Shown: positions 52,291-60,823, counted from the first letter of the stretch. The stretch: DNA of 64,000 nucleotides from Acidimicrobiaceae bacterium (GCA_947446815.1 CANFGT010000005.1:62001-126000); one strand, 5' to 3'. Notes: generated by a model not told the origin, from the sequence alone. A program made the numbers and translations.

Positions 52291-53457
52291 GTGACATCTA
52301 CACATTCCGTTCGTATTGAGAAGCTCGTAGCCGGCGGTGATGGCCTCACCCGCATGGATGATGGTCGCGTGGTGTTTGTTCCCAATGTCCTTGAAGGCGA
52401 ATTGGTCGAGATTGAACTCTCCGAGAAAAAGACTGATTTTGGTCGCGGTCAGTTGTTATCCATCATCGAGCCCAGCAAGAACCGCCGCACACCACCGTGC
52501 GAATACGTGGCTCACGGCTGTGGCGGATGCGACTGGCAGCACATTGAGCGCCGTATTCAGGGCCAGGCCAAGCTGGCCATCGTTGCAGAGGCGTATGCCC
52601 GCACCGCTCGTTTGGAAGTTGATCCGCAACTGCGTCGTCTCACCGAAGATGCACGTCGCACCACGGTGCGCATGGTGAGTGATAGCTCCGGCAATCTCGG
52701 TTTCCGCGCACACGATTCACACGACATCGTTCCGGTGTCATCATGCATGGTGTCGCATTCGTTGTTAAACGATTTCATTTCGCGCCCTGTTCTTGAAGGT
52801 GCTGGTGAAGTCACGATTCGCGTGGGCGCTCGCACCGGTGATGTTGGTGTGTGGGCGCATGAAGGCAAGTTGGCCAATGGGCTTCCCGCTGGTTTGAAGA
52901 CAGGGGAGCGCGCCACAATCACCGAGAAGGTGGGCGAGCACCTGTTCAAAGTCTCGATGGGTTCGTTCTTCCAGTCATCACCCGAAGCTGCAGAACTCAT
53001 CGTTGACTCTGTGTCACGTCGTCTCGACAACTTGGGTATCGAGGGCGGCATGTTGCTTGATGCATATGGCGGCGTTGGCCTCTTCAGCCTTGCGTTTTCT
53101 GATCGATTTGACGAGTTGTTGTTGGTGGAGTCTTCAGAGTCCGCATGTCGCGATGCTGTTCGCAACTTGGCCGAATGTGCGGCAGTGATTGAGCAGGCAA
53201 ATGTTGATACGTGGGAAGCCGCCGAAGTGGACGTAGTGATTGCGGATCCTGCACGCCAAGGACTTGGCAAGCACGGTTCACAAGCAATTATCGAAACTGG
53301 CGCACAGACCATCATCTTGGTGAGTTGTGACCCTGTTGCCGGCGCACGTGACGCAAGGTTGCTCACTGATGCTGGATACAAGATTGGTGAAGTTGAAGTA
53401 CTCGACATCTTCCCCGAAACGCATCACGTCGAAGTTGTTGCCGCCTTTAGTTTGTAG
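52291..53457 (+). CDS. TrmA/RlmD-family RNA (uracil-5-)-methyltransferase
   Basis: A 388-residue class I methyltransferase. An N-terminal TRAM domain (VRIEKLVAGGDGLTRMDDGR) is followed by four Cys of a likely iron-sulfur site in PPCEYVAHGCGGCDWQH with a later Cys in the core. The SAM domain has LLDAYGGVGLFSLAF, VVIADPARQGLG and the catalytic-Cys loop ILVSCDPVAGARD. It methylates uridines in rRNA or tRNA at C5; the precise position cannot be read from sequence. GTG 52291 is chosen on the -10 six bases upstream. Confidence 0.88.
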   Translation: MTSTHSVRIEKLVAGGDGLTRMDDGRVVFVPNVLEGELVEIELSEKKTDFGRGQLLSIIEPSKNRRTPPCEYVAHGCGGCDWQHIERRIQGQAKLAIVAEAYARTARLEVDPQLRRLTEDARRTTVRMVSDSSGNLGFRAHDSHDIVPVSSCMVSHSLLNDFISRPVLEGAGEVTIRVGARTGDVGVWAHEGKLANGLPAGLKTGERATITEKVGEHLFKVSMGSFFQSSPEAAELIVDSVSRRLDNLGIEGGMLLDAYGGVGLFSLAFSDRFDELLLVESSESACRDAVRNLAECAAVIEQANVDTWEAAEVDVVIADPARQGLGKHGSQAIIETGAQTIILVSCDPVAGARDARLLTDAGYKIGEVEVLDIFPETHHVEVVAAFSL

Positions 53458-53466
53458 GAGAACCTC

Positions 53467-53820
53467 ATGGAAAAAGATTGGGCACGTCCCGTTGTTTATT
53501 TTGAGATCGAAGCATTAGATGCAGATCTTCTTGAAGCGTTTTACCGCGAGATGTTCAACTGGAACATTGGCGAAGGAATCATTCGGCAAATTCCAACTGG
53601 CATCGGTGGTCCAGAAAATGGCATCGGCGGACACATGCGACAGAGCGACCGCAGTGGAGTCACACTGTTTATTCAGGTGAAAGATGTTGAAGCATCACGT
53701 ACGATGGCGGTGTCGCTTGGTGGCTCGTTGACTTCCGATCCGTTTCAAATCCCTGGTCGTGCTTTGATTGCAGGAATTAAAGATCCTGAAGGCAACCCGA
53801 TCACGCTGGTGCAGCAGTAA
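53467..53820 (+). CDS. VOC-family protein
   Basis: A 117-residue VOC module: PVVYFEIEALDADLLEAFYR, ENGIGGHMRQSDRSGVTLFI with a Gly-rich loop, and IKDPEGNPITLVQQ. It resembles small dimeric glyoxalase-like binding proteins. An AGGAG ribosome-binding site 5-9 bases before the ATG separates it from the methyltransferase gene by nine bases, so it may be cotranscribed. No activity can be assigned. Confidence 0.75.
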   Translation: MEKDWARPVVYFEIEALDADLLEAFYREMFNWNIGEGIIRQIPTGIGGPENGIGGHMRQSDRSGVTLFIQVKDVEASRTMAVSLGGSLTSDPFQIPGRALIAGIKDPEGNPITLVQQ

Positions 53821-54108
53821 TCAGAGAAGCGAATACGTCGCAAGTGAGCGACTTGATTCATCGATGGCAGAACTCCACGCCACCACTACTTGATCGCGCG
53901 ACTTGTAATAGTCGGCAACCGATTGAGATTCTTCGCCAAACAGGGTGATGACAACGTAGGTGCCATCGTCATTTCGGGCAGTGGTGCGACGGGCAAGTCC
54001 GGTGCGGTTGAGGTAGCACCATTCCTGCATCTGTTCATCCAAGGCTCGAAACGCCGCGGCGTCGATTCCATTGGTCAGAGAGAACGTCTCAATTTCGAGA
54101 ACTGCCAT
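53821..54108 (-). CDS. Small protein of unknown function (ABM/dimeric alpha-beta-barrel-like)
   Basis: A 95-residue protein, MAVLEIETFSLTNGIDAAAF, with alternating strands and helices (RALDEQMQEWCYLN, TYVVITLFGE, VADYYKSRDQVV) like a ferredoxin-like dimeric alpha-beta barrel. It abuts the VOC stop (one base apart). The pattern suggests an antibiotic-biosynthesis-monooxygenase-type or EthD-like fold; this is a weak call. Confidence 0.5.
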   Translation of the reverse strand: MAVLEIETFSLTNGIDAAAFRALDEQMQEWCYLNRTGLARRTTARNDDGTYVVITLFGEESQSVADYYKSRDQVVVAWSSAIDESSRSLATYSLL

Positions 54109-54125
54109 AAGTGACTCCGATGTTT

Positions 54126-54201
54126 TGGTGCGCCCTCTGGGGATCGAACCCAGGACCTGCGGATTAAGAGTCCGTTGCTCTACCGGCTGAGCTAAAGGCG
54201 C
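54126..54201 (-). tRNA. tRNA-Lys (anticodon CTT)
   Basis: A cloverleaf of 76 bases with encoded CCA. The acceptor stem is GCGCCTT/AGGGCGC, the D-arm lies in AGCTCAGCCGGTAGAGC, the anticodon loop is CTCTTAA with CTT at 54166-54168 on the minus strand, and the T-arm is GGTTCGATCC-type. The discriminator is A. Confidence 0.97.
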
Positions 54202-54255
54202 GTTATGAAGTTCTCACCTTAGACGGTGCTCCACGGCGTTACCCAAACATTCATT

Positions 54256-54285
54256 TCGCTGGCACCGATTTCTCGGTGCCAGCGA
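54256..54285 (-). terminator. Perfect hairpin downstream of tRNA-His
   Basis: Thirteen-base stem (TCGCTGGCACCGA and complement) with a GAAA loop on the minus strand. It lies six bases after the tRNA-His 3' end and upstream of tRNA-Lys. The T-run is weak, so it may act as a processing or partial termination signal. Confidence 0.55.
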
Positions 54286-54290
54286 GCGAA

Positions 54291-54367
54291 TGGGGTGGAC
54301 GAGGGGTCTCGAACCCCCGGCCTCCAGGACCACAACCTGGCGCTCTAACCAACTGAGCTACGCCCAC
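54291..54367 (-). tRNA. tRNA-His (anticodon GTG)
   Basis: A 77-base cloverleaf with CCA encoded. The acceptor is GTGGGCG/CGTCCAC (one G-T pair), the loop TTGTGGT holds anticodon GTG at 54331-54333, and the discriminator is C. A G precedes the first base (54368), as required for the extra 5' G of tRNA-His. A possible promoter on the minus strand, TTGGGA-17-CACACT, lies just upstream. Confidence 0.97.
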
Positions 54368-54558
54368 CATGGAGACCCACAGTGTGCCACCTTCGCATGA
54401 AACTCCCAACTGTGAACGCGTTCGAAGATTTGACGACACTCACCATGCCGCTGGCAAGTGTCACTAATGCCCAAAACTCATACCTGTGGGCGATGTCGTA
54501 ACGTAGAGTTTCAGGAAAGCAAGAGGCGCTTTGTTCGTTTGCTTCTCGGAGGCCCCCG

Positions 54559-54984
54559 TTGACACATCAACTTCATGATCACAAGCGCCCTGCTCTGCCA
54601 CACATGATTCTTCGTGGTGTTCTTCGTCGCTGCGCATGGTGCGGGGGGAAGGGTTCGTTCTTCACGTCCTGGTACAAAAAGGCGTCGCAATGCCAAACCT
54701 GTGGCATCAATTGGGAGCGCGGATACGAGGGTTATGAACTCGGGGCAGCCACCATGGGCGTGTTCATGACCTTTGGCAGCATCATTGTGTGGATGATTAT
54801 CTCTGTGGCCGTCGGTGTTGATTTGGTGCCACTTCTGATTGTCGCCGGAGCATTGGCCATCAGCATTCCGATCATCACGTACCCGCTCACGTACTGCGTC
54901 TGGCAGGGAGTTGACCTGTTCATTCGTGCCCCATCCGATGAAGACATCGCCGCAGCCGAAGAATGGCTGAAATCCAAGCCCTGA
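54559..54984 (+). CDS. DUF983-family membrane protein
   Basis: A 141-residue DUF983 protein. An N-terminal zinc-knuckle-like part (RRCAWCGGKGSFFTSWYKK and CQTCGINWERGYEGYELGAA) leads to two transmembrane helices (about 65-85, 88-110). The C-terminal end (DEDIAAAEEWL) is acidic. The first start is TTG 54559, supported by GGAGG at 54548-54552; an ATG at 54604 would cut into the conserved front. Function is unknown, though relatives sit near heme-copper oxidase genes. It lies 195 bases before recA. Confidence 0.75.
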   Translation: MTHQLHDHKRPALPHMILRGVLRRCAWCGGKGSFFTSWYKKASQCQTCGINWERGYEGYELGAATMGVFMTFGSIIVWMIISVAVGVDLVPLLIVAGALAISIPIITYPLTYCVWQGVDLFIRAPSDEDIAAAEEWLKSKP

Positions 54985-55070
54985 TTGGCTAAGGTCCTGA
55001 AAGCACGGCCCGAATAATTGGGTTGCCGCCTGGCGGGGACGACGGTGCACATGGTGCCGACAACAAATGC

Positions 55071-55099
55071 TTGACCGAACACCTGTTCGTAGTTACAGT
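55071..55099 (+). promoter_or_regulatory. recA promoter with LexA (SOS) box in the spacer
   Basis: TTGACC (-35, 55071-55076), a 17-base spacer, then TACAGT (-10, 55094-55099). The spacer holds the LexA site CGAACACCTGTTCG (55076-55089), matching the Gram-positive SOS consensus GAAC-N4-GTTC. LexA binding would therefore block polymerase directly. A second TACAGT at 55126-55131, with a weaker -35 (GTTGTT), may be a LexA-independent promoter. Confidence 0.85.
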
Positions 55100-55179
55100 G
55101 TTGTTGTTCGAACACACCCATTGCATACAGTCCGCAATTCCACAGCAACCGCTGGGGATGCACCCGAAAGGCACACAAC

Positions 55180-56235
55180 ATGAGCACACCAAGCCCAGAA
55201 CGCGATAAGGCACTAGACGCCGCACTCGCCCAAATTGACAAGCAATATGGAAAAGGTTCCATCATGCGAATGGGCGAGAAGGGTTCTATGGCTATCGAAG
55301 CCATCCCTACCGGCGCCCTTCCCCTCGACCTTGCTCTCGGAGTAGGTGGCCTCCCACGCGGTCGCGTCGTCGAAATCTTCGGACCAGAGTCCTCTGGTAA
55401 GTCCACCCTCGCAATGCACGTTGTGGCAGAAGCGCAGCGCAACGGCGGCATCTGTGCCTACGTCGACGCTGAGCACGCGATGGACCCTGTGTACGCCAAG
55501 GCAATCGGAGTTGACATTGATCAGCTCCTCATCTCACAGCCAGACACTGGTGAGCAGGCGCTTGAAATCGCCGACATGCTCATTCGTTCCGGTGCGATCG
55601 ACGTTCTTGTTATCGACTCGGTTGCTGCACTGACGCCACGCGCAGAAATCGAAGGCGACATGGGCGATAGCCACATGGGCTTGCAGGCTCGTCTGATGAG
55701 TCAGGCATTGCGCAAGCTCACTGCCAACCTCAACAAGTCGAACACCATCTGTATCTTCATTAACCAGTTGCGCGAAAAGATCGGCGTCATGTTCGGCTCT
55801 CCAGAAACAACTCCTGGTGGTCGTGCACTGAAGTTCTATTCCTCCGTTCGTCTTGACATTCGTCGTATCGAAGCCATCAAGGACGGAGCAGAAGTCACTG
55901 GTGCACGTACTCGTGTGAAGGTTGTGAAGAACAAGGTTGCTCCACCATTCCGTCAAGCCGAGTTCGACATCATGTACGGCAAGGGCATCAGTCGCGAAGG
56001 CGCACTGCTCGACCTTGCAGTCGAGATGTCAATCGCGAAGAAGTCCGGCGCATGGTTTACCTATGAAGGTGAGCAGTTGGGTCAGGGTCGCGAAAACGCC
56101 AAGAACTATCTGCATGATCACCCAGAGCTCATGATGGACATGGAACAAAAGATCCGTGCCCAGGCTGGCCTGAATGGCGCAGAAGAAGAAGAAGCATTCA
56201 CTGAAAAGGATGACGCTCCTATCGAACTTGACTGA
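55180..56235 (+). CDS. recA: Recombinase RecA
   Basis: A 351-residue RecA. Near residue 68 Walker [14 protein letters not shown], then [30 protein letters not shown] (motif B), [21 protein letters not shown], and an acidic C-terminal tail ([17 protein letters not shown]). It forms filaments on single-stranded DNA for recombination and LexA self-cleavage. Ribosome-binding site AAAGGC, about 80 bases after the SOS promoter. No recX gene follows; a hairpin does, then miaB. No intein is seen. Confidence 0.98.
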   Translation: MSTPSPERDKALDAALAQIDKQYGKGSIMRMGEKGSMAIEAIPTGALPLDLALGVGGLPRGRVVEIFGPESSGKSTLAMHVVAEAQRNGGICAYVDAEHAMDPVYAKAIGVDIDQLLISQPDTGEQALEIADMLIRSGAIDVLVIDSVAALTPRAEIEGDMGDSHMGLQARLMSQALRKLTANLNKSNTICIFINQLREKIGVMFGSPETTPGGRALKFYSSVRLDIRRIEAIKDGAEVTGARTRVKVVKNKVAPPFRQAEFDIMYGKGISREGALLDLAVEMSIAKKSGAWFTYEGEQLGQGRENAKNYLHDHPELMMDMEQKIRAQAGLNGAEEEEAFTEKDDAPIELD

Positions 56236-56270
56236 TTCGTCAGTCATCACAATCGAGCTGCCACTCGTAT

Positions 56271-56301
56271 GAGGGCCGGTCCCAGGCGGGGGCCGGCCCT
56301 C
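56271..56301 (+). terminator. GC-rich hairpin after recA
   Basis: GAGGGCCGGTCCC and GGGGCCGGCCCTC form a 13-pair stem (one G-T) with a five-base loop, 35 bases after the recA stop. The following bases (CGGCATTCTCGG) have no U-tract, so termination may be partial. Confidence 0.65.
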
Positions 56302-56332
56302 CGGCATTCTCGGGGTCTGATTCATGTGTCGG

Positions 56333-56338
56333 TAGCCT
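56333..56338 (+). promoter_or_regulatory. Putative -10 element of miaB
   Basis: TAGCCT seven bases before the GTG at 56346, no ribosome-binding site. The same hexamer and spacing occur before the genes at 1289 and 29780. Confidence 0.5.
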
Positions 56339-56345
56339 CAACGGG

Positions 56346-57773
56346 GTGAGTGGCAAGAGCCCAGAGTCCTATGTTGTGCGCACCTTTGGGTGTCAGATGA
56401 ACGAACACGACTCTGAACGCATTGCGGGTCTCTTGGAGTCTGATGGCATGACACGTGCTGAAGATGATGCCGATGCTGATGTCGTGGTGTTGAACACCTG
56501 TTGTATTCGCGAAAACGCTGACAACAAGCTGTACGGAACCTTGGGTCACCTGAAGACATGGAAAGACGCCAAAGAAGGTCGTCGGATTGTTGTTGGTGGG
56601 TGTCTCTCTCAGAAGGACAAAGACATTGTGCAGACGCGTGCGCCGTGGGTAGACGTCGTGATGGGAACACACAACGTGCATCGCACCAACGAATTGCTGG
56701 CGTGGGCCGCAGAGCACGGACCCATCACAGAGATTCTGGAAGAAGCGGTGATGGACGATCACGCGTTGTTCCCGAGTGCGTTGCCTGCACGACGCGAGAC
56801 GTCATATAACGCATGGGTCACTATTCAAATCGGCTGTGACAACACGTGTGCCTATTGCATCGTTCCGTCCGTGCGCGGAAAAGAAATCAGTCGTCCTTTC
56901 ACGGACATCGTGGGAGAAGTGCAGTCACTGGCAGCACAAGGCATCACAGAAGTGACGTTGCTGGGCCAGAACGTCAACAGCTACGGACGCGACCTCTCTT
57001 TGGCGGCGCGTCTTGAGGGTGCAGATATAGCCGCAAGCCCACAGTTCGCGCAGTTGTTGCGCGATGTTGGTGCAGTCCCTGGTATTCGTCGTGTTCGTTA
57101 CACCAGTCCACACCCGAAAGACATGCGGATTGATGTGTTGGAAGCAATGGCGCAAACACCTGCTGTGTGTGAGCAATTGCATTACCCATTGCAGTCGGGC
57201 TCTGACCGCGTGTTGGCACTCATGCATCGCGGCTACACCGCAGACCGTTACCTTGAACGTTTGGCCGAGGCGCGCCGGTTGATGCCCGACGTTGCGGTGA
57301 CAAGCGACATTATTGTCGGATTCCCTGGCGAAACAGAGGCCGACTTCGTGCGCACAATGGAAGTTGCTGCCGAAGCAGATTTTGATTCGGTGTTTGAGTT
57401 CATTTTCTCGCCGCGCGAGGGAACAGAAGCCGCACTGATGGTGGAAAAGTTTTGTGATCCTGCCGAAGTAGGAGACCGTTTTGATCGATTGCGTGTCGTC
57501 ATTGAGCGCAGCGCTTTGCGCAAGCATCGCGAACGCATTGGTCGGATTGAAGAGGTCGTGGTGGACGGCCCGAGCAAGCAAGACCCGCGCATCATGTCGG
57601 GCCGCACGCGTCAGTTCAAGCTGGTGCACTTCACGGTGCCACAACCTTTGCGTCCTGGTACCTACTGCAATGTTGAAATCGAAGAGGCTGCTGCGCATTA
57701 TCTCAAGGGTCACCTTGTTGAAGTTCTGCATGAGGCAACCCACAAGATTCGTATTCCGATTGCATCGGCGTAA
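56346..57773 (+). CDS. miaB: tRNA-2-methylthio-N6-isopentenyladenosine synthase MiaB
   Basis: A 475-residue radical-SAM methylthiotransferase. The N-terminal UPF0004 domain (VVRTFGCQMNEHDSERIAGL) carries auxiliary-cluster Cys residues (CQMN, TCCIRENAD, GGCLSQKD). The radical-SAM motif is IGCDNTCAYCIVP around residues 164-171, and a C-terminal TRAM domain follows (VDGPSKQDPRIMSGRT). It adds methylthio groups to i6A37 of tRNA. MiaA, which makes i6A, is encoded immediately downstream (three-base gap). Start GTG 56346. Confidence 0.95.
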   Translation: MSGKSPESYVVRTFGCQMNEHDSERIAGLLESDGMTRAEDDADADVVVLNTCCIRENADNKLYGTLGHLKTWKDAKEGRRIVVGGCLSQKDKDIVQTRAPWVDVVMGTHNVHRTNELLAWAAEHGPITEILEEAVMDDHALFPSALPARRETSYNAWVTIQIGCDNTCAYCIVPSVRGKEISRPFTDIVGEVQSLAAQGITEVTLLGQNVNSYGRDLSLAARLEGADIAASPQFAQLLRDVGAVPGIRRVRYTSPHPKDMRIDVLEAMAQTPAVCEQLHYPLQSGSDRVLALMHRGYTADRYLERLAEARRLMPDVAVTSDIIVGFPGETEADFVRTMEVAAEADFDSVFEFIFSPREGTEAALMVEKFCDPAEVGDRFDRLRVVIERSALRKHRERIGRIEEVVVDGPSKQDPRIMSGRTRQFKLVHFTVPQPLRPGTYCNVEIEEAAAHYLKGHLVEVLHEATHKIRIPIASA

Positions 57774-57776
57774 CGC

Positions 57777-58688
57777 GTGACAATCAAGAAATCAGTGGTG
57801 GTGCTTGGCCCCACCGCAAGCGGAAAGAGCGATGTTGCAATGGCAGCCGCCACATCAGTGCCGAACGTGCACATCATTGCCGCAGATGCGATGCAGGTGT
57901 ACCGACGAATGGATGTCGGTACAGCGAAACCAACAGTGGATGATCAACGTCGAGTTGTGCATTACGGCGTCGATGTTGCCGAACCAAGTGAGCGCTACTC
58001 CGTTGCTCGATTTGCCGAAGATGTCGCTGCTGCTCGTAAGAAAATCAGCAAAGCCAATGCAAGTGAGTTGATTGTCGGCGGCACTGGCTTGTATGTCACG
58101 GCTCTTGTCGATGGTTTGTCTATGCCAGGGGATTACCCCAAGATTCGTGCACAGCTTGAAGCGAATCGCGATACCGAAGCGCTGTACGAACAGTTGTCAG
58201 AACTTGATCCAGAAGCGGTGAAAAAGATCGACCCGAATAATCGCCGCCGCATGATTCGTGCGTTAGAAGTGTGTCTCGGTAGTGGCAAGACATTCAGTTC
58301 CTTCGGTGAGGGCATTGGTGCATACCCTCCGGTGGACACAGTGCAGATTGGCATCAAATGGAAGCGTGAGGCGTTGCGTGAGCGCATTGCATTGCGAGTG
58401 CACAAGATGGTTGAAGCGGGTCTTGTCGACGAAGTACGCGGTGTGATGAATGAACCAAAGGGAATCTCTGACACTGCTCGCCAGGCGCTGGGATACAAGG
58501 AAATCATCGAGCACATTGAGCGTCGCTGGACTCTCGACGAAGCCATTGACGCAACCATCTTGCGCACCCAACAATTCGCCGTGCGCCAAGAACGCTGGTA
58601 CCGCCGAGACCCACGTATTCAGTGGGTAGAGGTACAGAATGACCCGATTGAAGAAGTCACCCCTCTTGTGGTGGCTGCTCTCGCTTAG
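57777..58688 (+). CDS. miaA: tRNA dimethylallyltransferase MiaA
   Basis: A 303-residue P-loop prenyltransferase: VVVLGPTASGKSDVAMAAA, DAMQVYRRMDVGTAKP, VGGTGLYVTALVDG, then NNRRRMIRALEV. It prenylates A37 of tRNAs reading U-starting codons, creating the substrate of MiaB. GTG 57777, directly after miaB. The end of the gene contains the presumed -10 of dapF. Confidence 0.96.
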   Translation: MTIKKSVVVLGPTASGKSDVAMAAATSVPNVHIIAADAMQVYRRMDVGTAKPTVDDQRRVVHYGVDVAEPSERYSVARFAEDVAAARKKISKANASELIVGGTGLYVTALVDGLSMPGDYPKIRAQLEANRDTEALYEQLSELDPEAVKKIDPNNRRRMIRALEVCLGSGKTFSSFGEGIGAYPPVDTVQIGIKWKREALRERIALRVHKMVEAGLVDEVRGVMNEPKGISDTARQALGYKEIIEHIERRWTLDEAIDATILRTQQFAVRQERWYRRDPRIQWVEVQNDPIEEVTPLVVAALA

Positions 58689-58699
58689 TCTGTGAGCCA

Positions 58700-59506
58700 A
58701 TGCACGCATCTCTCACCAAGCACCACGGTTTAGAAAACGACTTCCTCGTCTATGACCTCGCCCAAGGTGAGCCCACCACCGCGTGGCCCGATGTTGCTCG
58801 TGCGCTTTGTGCGCGCTCGACAGGTATCGGCGCCGACGGTTTGTTGTTGTTGGGTATGGACGGTTCCACGAACCTCTCCATGCGTTTGTATAACGCCGAC
58901 GGAAGTGTCGCCGAAATGAGTGGCAACGGAATTCGTTGTTTGGTGCAAGCTGCACACTCCGCATTAAACGGAACTGCGAACACCACCTATCACGTGCGCA
59001 CCGATGCGGGCATGCGTACTGCCACTGTTGTGGGCGACTGGGATGGTGATGTCATTCAGGTGAGTGTCGACATGGGTGAAGTCACGAATCTCAACGAGCC
59101 GGAAGGTTGGGCGGGGTTGGAGTGTGATCCGATGCGCCCTGTCAGTCACGTGTCGCTCGGTAATCCACACTCGGTTGTTGGCGTCGAAGAAGTTGCTTTT
59201 GTTGATCTTGGTCGTCTCGGTTCCATTGTTCCGCAGGTGAACCTTGAGATCATTGAGCCTGGTCCTGGCATCAATGCAATCACGATGCGCGTACATGAAC
59301 GTGGCGCAGGCATTACGCGTGCATGCGGCACGGGTGCTTGTGCCGCAGCGGATGCTGCGTTGACATGGGGGCTTGTGTCAAAGAACGTCGAAGAAGTCGT
59401 GGTGCACATGGATGGCGGGGTTGCCCGCGTGCGCATCTCAGACGATCGGCGTGCAACTCTCATTGGGCCTGCTGCATACATTGCAACGGTCGCGGTGCTT
59501 GCATGA
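58700..59506 (+). CDS. dapF: Diaminopimelate epimerase
   Basis: A 268-residue epimerase with the duplicated fold: HGLENDFLVYDL, FYNADGSVAEMSGNGIRCL with the first catalytic Cys, and ITRACGTGACAAADAA with the second. It makes meso-diaminopimelate for peptidoglycan and lysine. TAGTCT lies eight bases upstream of the ATG, inside the miaA stop region. The end overlaps hflX by four bases. The dapC-like aminotransferase lies two genes downstream. Confidence 0.96.
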   Translation: MHASLTKHHGLENDFLVYDLAQGEPTTAWPDVARALCARSTGIGADGLLLLGMDGSTNLSMRLYNADGSVAEMSGNGIRCLVQAAHSALNGTANTTYHVRTDAGMRTATVVGDWDGDVIQVSVDMGEVTNLNEPEGWAGLECDPMRPVSHVSLGNPHSVVGVEEVAFVDLGRLGSIVPQVNLEIIEPGPGINAITMRVHERGAGITRACGTGACAAADAALTWGLVSKNVEEVVVHMDGGVARVRISDDRRATLIGPAAYIATVAVLA

Positions 59507-60816
59507 GTAATCCGTACCAGGAGGCGCTGACTCAGACACTGATTGAGCGCACTTTTCGGGAACGGATTGTTTTGGTTGGCGTCACGATGGGTGGCCAGAC
59601 CGATGAAGAAACTGATGAAGGACTTGACGAACTGTCGTTGTTGATCGACACAGCTGGTGCCGACGAAGCAGCACGCATCACACAGCGTCGTGATGTTCCC
59701 GATAGCGCTTTCTATATCGGTAAGGGAAAAGTAGAAGAACTAAAAGAAGTTTGTCTGGCGCTTGATGCCGACACGGTTGTCTTTGATAATGAACTCACGC
59801 CGGGACAGCAGTACAACTTGGAACGCGCACTTGGCCGTACAGCCCTCGATCGCACGGCAGTCATCCTCGACATTTTCGCGCAGAACGCGCACACGCAAGA
59901 AGGTAAGGCACAAGTAGAGCTCGCTATGTTGCGGTATCGCTTGCCACGTTTGCGTCGCGGCGCAAAGGCAGGACTATCGCAGCAGGGTGGCGGTATCGGT
60001 ACCCGAGGTCCCGGCGAAACGCGCTTAGAAGTTGATCGTCGTCGCATCATGCGGCGCATTGAAAAGCTAGACAGAGACCTTAAAGATCTACAGCGCACTC
60101 GTTTGACGCAACGAAAGAGTCGTAGTCGTAGCGGTCTTGCTTCGGTAGTCATTGTGGGATACACCAACGCGGGCAAATCAACTTTGTTGAATGCGCTCAC
60201 TCGTGCGGGTGTCCTCGTCGAAGACAGATTATTTGCAACACTCGACCCCACCACTCGGCGTCTTTCGTTACCTGGTGGTGAACCGGTGTTGCTCACAGAC
60301 ACTGTTGGTTTTATTCGGGCGTTGCCTCACGGCCTTATTGAATCGTTTAAGAGCACTTTGGAAGTTGCAGCAGCCGCCGACATGTTGGTGCACGTTGTGG
60401 ATGGCAGTGCAACTCATCCCGATCAACAAATCACTGCAGTGCGTGAAGTGCTTGCCGAAATCGGTGCAGACAATGTTCCGGAGTTCATCGTGTTCAACAA
60501 GGCCGACATGCTGGAGGATCATGGTGCTTCGTTAGTGGAGGACTATCAAGGGGCTGTTGCTGTCTCGGCTCTGAAGAACGAAGGCATGAACATTTTGTTG
60601 CGCCGTTTGTCCGACCGCATGCGTGCCATCAGCAAAGTCACTGAACTTCTGGTGCCATTCGAGCGAGGTGACATCGTGGCGTCTGTCCACCGCGAAGGTG
60701 AAGTGGTGTCCATCGAGGAAGCCGAAACGGGGCTGCGTATCCGTGCCCGTTTATCCGAAGCCTCAGCAGGCCGATTGCGGGAGTTCGTCGTCAGCACGTC
60801 AAATGGTGGAAACTAG
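59503..60816 (+). CDS. hflX: GTPase HflX
   Basis: A 437-residue ribosome-associated GTPase. The N-terminal HflX domain (RIVLVGVTMGGQTDEETDEG, FYIGKGKVEELKE, QYNLERALGRTALDRTAVIL, GPGETRLEVDRR) precedes the G domain with VGYTNAGKSTLLNAL (G1), DTVGFIRALPHGLI (G3) and VFNKADM (G4). It splits stalled or heat-damaged ribosomes. ATG 59503 is chosen since it overlaps the dapF stop and the conserved N-terminus follows. Confidence 0.94.
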   Translation: MSNPYQEALTQTLIERTFRERIVLVGVTMGGQTDEETDEGLDELSLLIDTAGADEAARITQRRDVPDSAFYIGKGKVEELKEVCLALDADTVVFDNELTPGQQYNLERALGRTALDRTAVILDIFAQNAHTQEGKAQVELAMLRYRLPRLRRGAKAGLSQQGGGIGTRGPGETRLEVDRRRIMRRIEKLDRDLKDLQRTRLTQRKSRSRSGLASVVIVGYTNAGKSTLLNALTRAGVLVEDRLFATLDPTTRRLSLPGGEPVLLTDTVGFIRALPHGLIESFKSTLEVAAAADMLVHVVDGSATHPDQQITAVREVLAEIGADNVPEFIVFNKADMLEDHGASLVEDYQGAVAVSALKNEGMNILLRRLSDRMRAISKVTELLVPFERGDIVASVHREGEVVSIEEAETGLRIRARLSEASAGRLREFVVSTSNGGN

Positions 60817-60823
60817 AACCACC

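Noticed and set aside
55105-55114. TGTTCGAACA palindrome as a second LexA site
   Set aside because: The halves are in inverse order to GAAC-N4-GTTC and have no spacer, so it does not match the SOS consensus; chance is enough to explain it.
56925-57743. 272-codon minus-strand frame opposite miaB
   Set aside because: Antisense shadow; MiaB motifs are complete on the other strand.
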